This document shows positions 6,490 to 11,978 of a stretch of 11,978 nucleotides of DNA, one piece after another; the stretch's first letter is position 1; every line of letters begins with the position of its first letter. Source of the DNA: Alphaproteobacteria bacterium (lineage in GTDB: Bacteria; Pseudomonadota; Alphaproteobacteria; Puniceispirillales; Marisalimonadaceae); assembly GCA_016777645.1 (NCBI GenBank), contig JADHRC010000036.1:1-11978 (forward strand), read 5' to 3'. Both the position numbers and the translations under genes were made by a program. The notes under the pieces were generated by a model. It was not told the origin of the DNA, did no database searches, and saw only the letters and a program-made list of their open reading frames with translations.

Positions 6490-8601
6490 ATGTTTGAGGT
6501 TTATAGAAAAGAAATAACTTGGGGTGGTAAGTTACTCACATTCGAAACTGGCAAAATTGCTAGACAAGCAGATGGTGCCGTTATGGTGACTTATGGTGGA
6601 ACTACTGTGTTATGTACCGCTGTGGGTGCCTCATCAGCAAAAGCTGGAATAGATTTTTTTCCTTTAACTGTCAATTATCAAGAAAAAACTTTTGCTGCAG
6701 GAAGAATACCTGGAGGTTTTTTTAAAAGAGAGGGTAGGCCATCTGAAAAAGAAACATTAGTATCTAGACTAATTGATAGACCAATTAGACCTTTGTTTCA
6801 TAAAAATTATAAAAATGAAACTCAGATTATTGCTACTGTTCTTGCACATGATATGGAAAATGATCCAGATATTTTGGCAATTATTGGCGCATCAGCAGCT
6901 TTAACTATTTCAGGGTTACCGTTTATGGGGCCTATTGGTGCTTGTAGAGTTGGTTGGGATGGAAACCAGTATATCCTAAACCCTAATATTGAACAGATGA
7001 GAGATGCAACTTTAGACCTTGTTGTTGCCGGTACTAAAGAAGGGGTGCTTATGGTGGAATCAGAGGCATCTGAGCTTTCAGAAGAGATAATGTTAGGTGC
7101 GGTTGATTACGGTCATAAAGAAATAGAAAATGTAATTAAAGCTATTATTGACTTAGCAGAGGTTGCCGCTAAAGAACCACGTCCTTTACCAGAAGAGCCT
7201 GCTGAAAAAGACGAATATTCAAAAATTATCAAACAATTTAGAAAAAAATTTGAAAAGGCTTATAAAGAAACTGATAAATCTAAACGCTCTAAGGCTTTGT
7301 CTGAAATTCGGGGTGATATCGTAGAGCAATTTAGTGATACAATAAACCTATCACTTGTTTCAACTCTAACAAAAGATTTAGAAGCAGATATAGTTAGAGG
7401 AAATATCTTAAAAACTAAAGAAAGAATAGATGGTAGAGATACTAGAACAATAAGACCTATTGTCGCTGAGGTAGGAACCTTACCAAGGGCGCATGGCTCA
7501 GCTTTGTTTACTAGGGGTGAAACTCAAGCTTTAGTAGTGGCAACTCTAGGAACTGGCCAAGATGAACAAATAATAGACTCCTTAGAGGGTGAATACAGGT
7601 CTAAATTTATGTTGCATTATAATTTTCCTCCTTATTCAGTTGGAGAAGCAGGAAGAGTAGGATCACCAGGTAGAAGAGAGATAGGGCATGGCAAATTAGC
7701 ATGGAGAGCTATTAACCCATTATTACCTAAAGGAGATGATTTTCCTTATACAGTTAGAATAGTTTCTGAAATTACAGAATCTAATGGATCTTCTTCTATG
7801 GCAACTGTTTGCGGAGCTTCTTTAGCTCTCATGGATGCAGGTGTTCCAATAAAGAAACCTGTTGCTGGTATTGCCATGGGTTTGATAAAAGAAAAAAAAG
7901 AATTTTCAGTTTTGTCTGATATATTGGGCGATGAAGATCACCTTGGCGATATGGATTTCAAGGTTGCTGGAACAGAAGATGGAATTACAAGTCTTCAAAT
8001 GGATATCAAAATAACCTCTATTACTAAGGAAATAATGGAAATTGCATTAGATCAAGCAAAAGAGGGTAGAATACATATTTTAAATGAAATGGGCAAAGCT
8101 ATAAGTTCTTCCCGAGAAGCACTAGCCGATTCGGCACCTAAAATAACAACAATGAAAATTAAACTAGAAAAAATACGAGACGTTATTGGGCCTGGTGGCA
8201 AAATGATAAGAGAAATATGCGAAAGTACTGGTGCAAAGGTTGATATAGAAGATGACGGCACTATTAAAATTGCAGCATCCGACACAGAGTCAGCCCAAGC
8301 TGCTCAAAAACGTATTAATGATATTGTAGCCGAAGCAGAGTTAGGTGTTATTTATACTGGTAAAGTTGTTAAGACTGTTGATTTTGGGGCCTTTGTTAAT
8401 TTCCTAGGGACAAAAGATGGCTTGGTTCATATTTCAGAACTACAAGACGCTCGTACTGAAAAAACAACAGATATTTGTAAAGAAGGTGATATTGTTAAAG
8501 TTAAAGTAATTGGTTTTGACGATAGAGGTAAAGTTAAATTATCTATGAAAAGAGTTAATCAAGAAACTGGTGATGACATCGAAAGTAAAGAGGATGAATA
8601 A
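6490..8601 (+). CDS. pnp: Polyribonucleotide nucleotidyltransferase (PNPase)
   Basis: PNPase is a trimeric 3'-to-5' exoribonuclease that releases nucleoside diphosphates using phosphate and is part of RNA degradosomes. The 703-residue product is full length. It has a first RNase PH domain (about 1-145), an all-helical linker domain (about 150-235) and a second, catalytic RNase PH domain (about 315-545). A KH domain (about 553-615) and an S1 domain (about 620-690) follow. Visible motifs are FFPLTVNYQEKTFAAGRIPG (56-75), the active-site run DEDHLGDMDF (481-490) with Asp-481 and Asp-487, GPGGK (567-571) in KH, and DFGAFVNF in S1. It follows rpsO, as in many bacteria. Its stop codon overlaps the start of the enoyl-CoA hydratase gene, which suggests coupled translation. 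Confidence 0.98.
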   Translation: MFEVYRKEITWGGKLLTFETGKIARQADGAVMVTYGGTTVLCTAVGASSAKAGIDFFPLTVNYQEKTFAAGRIPGGFFKREGRPSEKETLVSRLIDRPIRPLFHKNYKNETQIIATVLAHDMENDPDILAIIGASAALTISGLPFMGPIGACRVGWDGNQYILNPNIEQMRDATLDLVVAGTKEGVLMVESEASELSEEIMLGAVDYGHKEIENVIKAIIDLAEVAAKEPRPLPEEPAEKDEYSKIIKQFRKKFEKAYKETDKSKRSKALSEIRGDIVEQFSDTINLSLVSTLTKDLEADIVRGNILKTKERIDGRDTRTIRPIVAEVGTLPRAHGSALFTRGETQALVVATLGTGQDEQIIDSLEGEYRSKFMLHYNFPPYSVGEAGRVGSPGRREIGHGKLAWRAINPLLPKGDDFPYTVRIVSEITESNGSSSMATVCGASLALMDAGVPIKKPVAGIAMGLIKEKKEFSVLSDILGDEDHLGDMDFKVAGTEDGITSLQMDIKITSITKEIMEIALDQAKEGRIHILNEMGKAISSSREALADSAPKITTMKIKLEKIRDVIGPGGKMIREICESTGAKVDIEDDGTIKIAASDTESAQAAQKRINDIVAEAELGVIYTGKVVKTVDFGAFVNFLGTKDGLVHISELQDARTEKTTDICKEGDIVKVKVIGFDDRGKVKLSMKRVNQETGDDIESKEDE

Positions 8602-9385
8602 TGTTATTATAAAACATGAATGGGTAAAATCATGGTCAAGTGAGGGCATAGGTTGGATTCAATTAAATCATGATAACAAACTTAACCCATTATCTGCTGG
8701 GTTTATTTTAGCTATACAGGAAGCAGCAATTAAATTTGATGAAGATACTTCTATTGGATGTATAGTCTTGATAGGTTCCGATAAAGCTTTTGCAGCAGGG
8801 GCAGACCTCAAAGAAATGGTAGAACTAAATTATGCAACAGTTTTACAAAACAGGTATATAGAAAATGGTTGGTTAGATATTCCAAAAATACAAACTCCTA
8901 TTATAGCAGGTGTTAAAGGGTATGCTTTGGGGGGTGGTTGTGAACTAGCTATGATGTGCGATTTTATAGTTGCATCAGAAAATGCAAAATTTGGCCAACC
9001 AGAAATAAATATTGGTGCTATTCCTGGTGCAGGTGGCACACAAAGATTAACCAGATCAATTGGTAAATCTAAAGCAATGTATGCAATTCTTACTGGAGAG
9101 ATGGTTACTGCTCAAGAAGCGGAAAAATCTGGTTTAGTTGCAAAAGTTTTTGATAATGATAATTTTGATAATTCCCTTAAAGATATAGCTTTAAAAATTG
9201 CTAATCAGTCTAAACCCTTAGCTAAATTAGCTAAACAAGCTGTTAATGTCGCATACGAAACTACTCTAGAAGAAGGTGTTCGTTCTGAAAGAGCTTTATT
9301 TTATTCAACTTTTGCACTTGAAGATCATGTTGAAGGTATGAAAGCGTTTTCTGAAAAAAGAAAACCGTTATGGAAAAATAAATAA
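8594..9385 (+). CDS. Enoyl-CoA hydratase (crotonase family)
   Basis: The likely reaction is addition of water to trans-2-enoyl-CoA to give 3-hydroxyacyl-CoA, in beta-oxidation or a related CoA pathway. From ATG 8594 it has 263 residues, typical for the family. The oxyanion-hole segment AFAAGADLKEM (65-75) and GYALGGGCELAM (109-120) are present. PEINIGAIPGAGGTQRLTR (136-154) follows. Glu-117 and Glu-137 match the two catalytic glutamates (Glu144/Glu164 of rat mitochondrial hydratase), so this is a true hydratase rather than a family member with changed chemistry. Earlier in-frame starts (GTG 8570, ATG 8573) overlap pnp further and have no better ribosome site. AAAGAGG at 8586-8592 is unusually close to ATG 8594. 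It overlaps pnp by eight bases. The physiological substrate is unknown, so I give no symbol. Confidence 0.93.
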   Translation: MNNVIIKHEWVKSWSSEGIGWIQLNHDNKLNPLSAGFILAIQEAAIKFDEDTSIGCIVLIGSDKAFAAGADLKEMVELNYATVLQNRYIENGWLDIPKIQTPIIAGVKGYALGGGCELAMMCDFIVASENAKFGQPEINIGAIPGAGGTQRLTRSIGKSKAMYAILTGEMVTAQEAEKSGLVAKVFDNDNFDNSLKDIALKIANQSKPLAKLAKQAVNVAYETTLEEGVRSERALFYSTFALEDHVEGMKAFSEKRKPLWKNK

Positions 9386-9391
9386 ATTAAA

Positions 9392-10195
9392 TTACTCTAA
9401 ATCTTCTGATTTTGGTATGGCTACACTATGCAAGCCTCCATCAACATGATGAACATTACCTGTAACTCCAGATGATAAGTTTGACAGAAGATATAAAGCT
9501 GAATTACTTATTTCTTTTAGCTCAGGATTGAATTTTAGAGGAGCTACATTTTCTGAGTATCTATATACATGTCGAGCACCAGAAATAGCTGCTCCAGCTA
9601 AAGTTTTAACTGGACCAGCAGATAAAGCATTAACCCTTATATTGTTTTTGCCTAAATCCATAGCGAGGTATTTTATAGATGCCTCTAAAGCCGATTTAGC
9701 CACACCCATTACATTATAGTTTGGTGTTGTTCTTTCTGCACCAAGATAAGAGAGAGTTAGAAGGCTTCCCCCATTGTAACTCATCAGAGGAAAAGATGAT
9801 TTAGCAACTCGGGTAAAACTAAATGCGGAAACATCCAAGGAATTTAAAAAGTTTTCTCTGCTACAGTTAACGTATTTACCTTTTAATTCTTCTTTATCAG
9901 AGTATGCTAGTGCATGAACTACAAAGTCAATTGTTTTTGAATCCTCATATATCTGTTTGAATAAATGTTCAATAGAATTGCTTTCATTTGTATCTTTTGA
10001 CACATCGCATTCATAACATTTTTTAGAATTAATAGAATCCATTAGAGGGATTAACCTTTTTTTAAATCCCTCGTTTTGATATGAAAATAATAATTCTGCA
10101 CCTTCATCCGATAATTTTTTAGCAATCCCCCAAGCTATAGATCTATCATTTGCAACTCCCATAATGAGACCTTTTTTATTTTTCATAATTGTCAT
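9392..10195 (-). CDS. fabI: Enoyl-[acyl-carrier-protein] reductase (NADH), FabI
   Basis: FabI reduces trans-2-enoyl-ACP to acyl-ACP, the last step of each fatty acid elongation cycle. The 267-residue protein is a divergent short-chain dehydrogenase. It has the FabI nucleotide-binding segment GVANDRSIAWGIA (13-25), Gln-40 at the adenine-contact position known for NADH-using FabI, and a CDV segment at 63-65. The catalytic pair is Tyr-160 and Lys-167 (Tyr-x6-Lys), with the extra Tyr-150. GVTGNVHHVDGG (243-254) closes the core. I kept the first ATG at 10195. A second ATG three codons in is also possible, and the ribosome site is weak for both. It is the last gene of fabA-fabB-fabI, 14 bases after fabB, and its stop lies six bases from the oppositely oriented hydratase stop. 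Confidence 0.96.
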   Translation of the reverse strand: MTIMKNKKGLIMGVANDRSIAWGIAKKLSDEGAELLFSYQNEGFKKRLIPLMDSINSKKCYECDVSKDTNESNSIEHLFKQIYEDSKTIDFVVHALAYSDKEELKGKYVNCSRENFLNSLDVSAFSFTRVAKSSFPLMSYNGGSLLTLSYLGAERTTPNYNVMGVAKSALEASIKYLAMDLGKNNIRVNALSAGPVKTLAGAAISGARHVYRYSENVAPLKFNPELKEISNSALYLLSNLSSGVTGNVHHVDGGLHSVAIPKSEDLE

Positions 10196-10209
10196 AATAA
10201 TCTCGTTAA

Positions 10210-11439
10210 TCAGTTATACTTAGAAATAGCAAGGCAAGCATTCGTTCCACCAAATCCAAAAGAATTTGATAGTGCTAAATTAATATCTATATTTTTAATC
10301 GTTTTTCTTGGTATTTCAATGTTACCTATTTCAGGATCGTCATTTTCAATATTAGCTGAGCCTGAAATGAAATTATTATTCATCATAATAAGCGTGTATA
10401 TGGCCTCTTGCACACCTGTAGCCCCCAAAGAGTGTCCAGTTAGAGATTTAGTGCTAGTTAATTTTGGAAGATAATCTTGATCTTTAAAGACCTCTCTCAC
10501 AGCATGAAGTTCTTGCATGTCTCCAACTGGTGTACTTGTCCCATGTGCATTTATATAATCAACTTTTTGATTAGTACTGTTTAGTGCTTGTTGCATACAT
10601 CTAACAGCTCCCTCACCGCTCGGTGCCACCATATCAAAGCCGTCAGAGTTTGCGCTATGTCCAACTATTTCTCCATAAATTTTTGCACCTCTTGCCTTTG
10701 CATGTTCTAATTCTTCTAAAACAAGCATTCCTCCACCACCAGCTATAACAAATCCATCTCTATCTATATCATATGGTCTAGAGGCTATTTCCGGAGTATC
10801 ATTATATTTACTAGACATAGCGCCCATAGCATCAAATAAAACTGAAAGTGTCCAATCAAGTTCTTCTCCACCACCGGCAAACACAATATCTTGATTACCG
10901 TACTTAATTTGATCAGTTCCAATACCTATACAATGTGCGGATGTAGAACATGCAGAAGTAATTGAAAAATTTACACCTTTAATTTTAAAAAACGTTGCAA
11001 TGCAAGCAGAAACACTTGAGCTCATACATCTTGGAACCATAAATGGACCTACCCTTTTAGGTCCTTTTTCCCTTGCAATATCAAAAGCTTGTAGTAAATT
11101 TGCTGTACTGGGGCCTCCTGATCCGGCAATAAGTCCAGTTCTAGGATTAGAAACTTCTTTGTCTGACAAACCAGAATCTACTATTGCTTGTTCCATAGAA
11201 AGAACCGAATAAGCAGCACCGGCTCCCATAAATCTCAACTGTTTTTTGTCGATAAATTCTTCTAGGTTAATTTTCACTTCTCCATGGATTTGGCTTCTAA
11301 ATCCCATTTCTTGGTAGACACTCGATTTTACAATACCTGATTTTTGATTGATTAATGAATTTTTAACTGTTTCAATATTATTACCAATACAGCTCACTAT
11401 TCCCATGCCCGTAATGACTACTCTTCTATTTTTGCTCAT
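10210..11439 (-). CDS. fabB: 3-oxoacyl-[acyl-carrier-protein] synthase I (FabB)
   Basis: FabB is a KAS I condensing enzyme. It adds two carbons from malonyl-ACP to acyl-ACP and is needed to elongate the cis-3-decenoyl product of FabA. The 409-residue thiolase-fold protein has the nucleophile in TSACSTSAHC (Cys-164). The two histidines are in NAHGTSTPVGD (His-299) and LTGHSLGATG (His-336), and Lys-331 is present. SNSFGFGGTNA near the C-terminus (391-401) is typical of KAS I/II. The choice of FabB over FabF rests on length and on lying between fabA and fabI. ATG 11439 is preceded on the - strand by AGG with a 7-base spacer. It starts 24 bases after fabA ends, so one transcript is likely. Confidence 0.95.
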   Translation of the reverse strand: MSKNRRVVITGMGIVSCIGNNIETVKNSLINQKSGIVKSSVYQEMGFRSQIHGEVKINLEEFIDKKQLRFMGAGAAYSVLSMEQAIVDSGLSDKEVSNPRTGLIAGSGGPSTANLLQAFDIAREKGPKRVGPFMVPRCMSSSVSACIATFFKIKGVNFSITSACSTSAHCIGIGTDQIKYGNQDIVFAGGGEELDWTLSVLFDAMGAMSSKYNDTPEIASRPYDIDRDGFVIAGGGGMLVLEELEHAKARGAKIYGEIVGHSANSDGFDMVAPSGEGAVRCMQQALNSTNQKVDYINAHGTSTPVGDMQELHAVREVFKDQDYLPKLTSTKSLTGHSLGATGVQEAIYTLIMMNNNFISGSANIENDDPEIGNIEIPRKTIKNIDINLALSNSFGFGGTNACLAISKYN

Positions 11440-11463
11440 AATTTTACCTGTTTATTAGTTAGT

Positions 11464-11970
11464 TTAATCTTGAAAAAGTCCCACTCTAATATCAGAGGCT
11501 TCAAATACGGTCTTGTTATCACATACCACTTTACCATCAGCTATACCGAGAATAAGTTTTCTCATTATAATACGTTTGAAATCTAAAAAATATTCAACTT
11601 TTTTTGCAATTGGGAGTATTTGTCCAGTGAATTTAACCTCACCTACAGATATTGCTCGTCCTTTACCTCGACCACCCATATTACCCAATGAAAAACCAAG
11701 AAGTTGCCACAAAGCATCCATTCCCAAACAGCCAGGCATTACCGGATCATTTTCAAAATGACATGGAAAAAACCATTTATCAGGTGTAATTTTAAATTGT
11801 GCATGAGCTGTTCCTTTATTATAGGCTCCTCCTGTTTCTTCAATTTTTGTTACTTCGTCAAACATGAGCATTGGAGGTAATGGTAATTTTGGAAAATCTA
11901 CTCCAGCAAGCTGTCCTTTAGCACAGTCTATTAATTCTTTATAATTAAATGATTTCTTGAATAAAGCCAC
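11464..11970 (-). CDS. fabA: 3-hydroxydecanoyl-[ACP] dehydratase/isomerase FabA
   Basis: FabA dehydrates 3-hydroxydecanoyl-ACP and isomerises trans-2 to cis-3-decenoyl-ACP, the entry to anaerobic unsaturated fatty acid synthesis. The 168-residue single hot-dog protein matches E. coli FabA (171) almost end to end. Active-site His-71 lies in FFPCHFENDPVMPG and Asp-85 in CLGMDALWQL, equal to His70/Asp84. RAISVGEVKFTGQ (105-117) and the ending ASDIRVGLFQD are diagnostic. The chosen start is GTG at 11970. Only eight bases of upstream sequence are visible and contain no in-frame stop, so an ATG beyond the window edge cannot be excluded. In many Alphaproteobacteria irr lies next to fabA; that region is outside the window. 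Confidence 0.95.
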   Translation of the reverse strand: MALFKKSFNYKELIDCAKGQLAGVDFPKLPLPPMLMFDEVTKIEETGGAYNKGTAHAQFKITPDKWFFPCHFENDPVMPGCLGMDALWQLLGFSLGNMGGRGKGRAISVGEVKFTGQILPIAKKVEYFLDFKRIIMRKLILGIADGKVVCDNKTVFEASDIRVGLFQD

Positions 11971-11978
11971 AGTAAAAA

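Noticed and set aside
11000..11212. 70-codon + strand frame opposite fabB, and others at 9528-9719 (opposite fabI) and 11513-11761 (opposite fabA)
   Set aside because: They are mirror images of well-supported fab genes, with no ribosome site or family features of their own.
1..11978. A novel defence, mobile or secondary-metabolism system hidden in the window
   Set aside because: Almost every base belongs to a recognised housekeeping gene with normal length and intact motifs. The largest stretch without a confident gene is 152 bases, and I found no tRNA, rRNA, direct-repeat array, transposase or integrase.

Overview
This window looks like ordinary chromosomal housekeeping DNA from an AT-rich alphaproteobacterium, roughly one third G+C by eye (not computed). 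The gene order rimP-nusA-infB-rbfA-truB-rpsO-pnp, followed by an opposing fabA-fabB-fabI cluster, is the arrangement I know from Alphaproteobacteria. Short spacers, small overlaps and A/T-ending codons suggest a streamlined, probably marine or host-restricted lineage. I cannot place it further from sequence alone. The presence of fabA and fabB argues against Rickettsiales.

Layout. Positions 1-152 hold what may be the last 29 codons of an upstream gene, a promoter-like pair and a perfect 10-bp hairpin followed by seven T. From 153 to 9385 everything reads on the + strand: rimP, nusA, infB, rbfA, truB, rpsO, pnp and an enoyl-CoA hydratase gene. Gaps are 9-65 bases, and pnp overlaps the hydratase gene. 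From 9392 to 11970 everything reads on the - strand: fabA, fabB, fabI, in transcription order. The two blocks meet tail to tail with six bases between stop codons and no visible terminator.

How the genes work together. The + block handles ribosome maturation (RimP, RbfA), transcription elongation and termination (NusA), initiation (IF2), tRNA pseudouridylation (TruB), a 30S protein (S15) and RNA turnover (PNPase). The hydratase is the only metabolic gene in this block and belongs to beta-oxidation-type chemistry. The - block makes unsaturated and saturated fatty acids: FabA introduces the double bond, FabB elongates, and FabI performs the last reduction of each cycle.

I found no new biological system, mobile element, CRISPR array, tRNA or rRNA. 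The best second-look item is truB. Its reading frame has no ATG, GTG or TTG start upstream of the catalytic aspartate, and a well-placed Shine-Dalgarno sequence points to an ATT start. Other notable points are the hairpin at the head of the nusA operon, the missing ylxR-type gene between nusA and infB, and the tightly packed convergent junction between fatty acid breakdown and synthesis genes.
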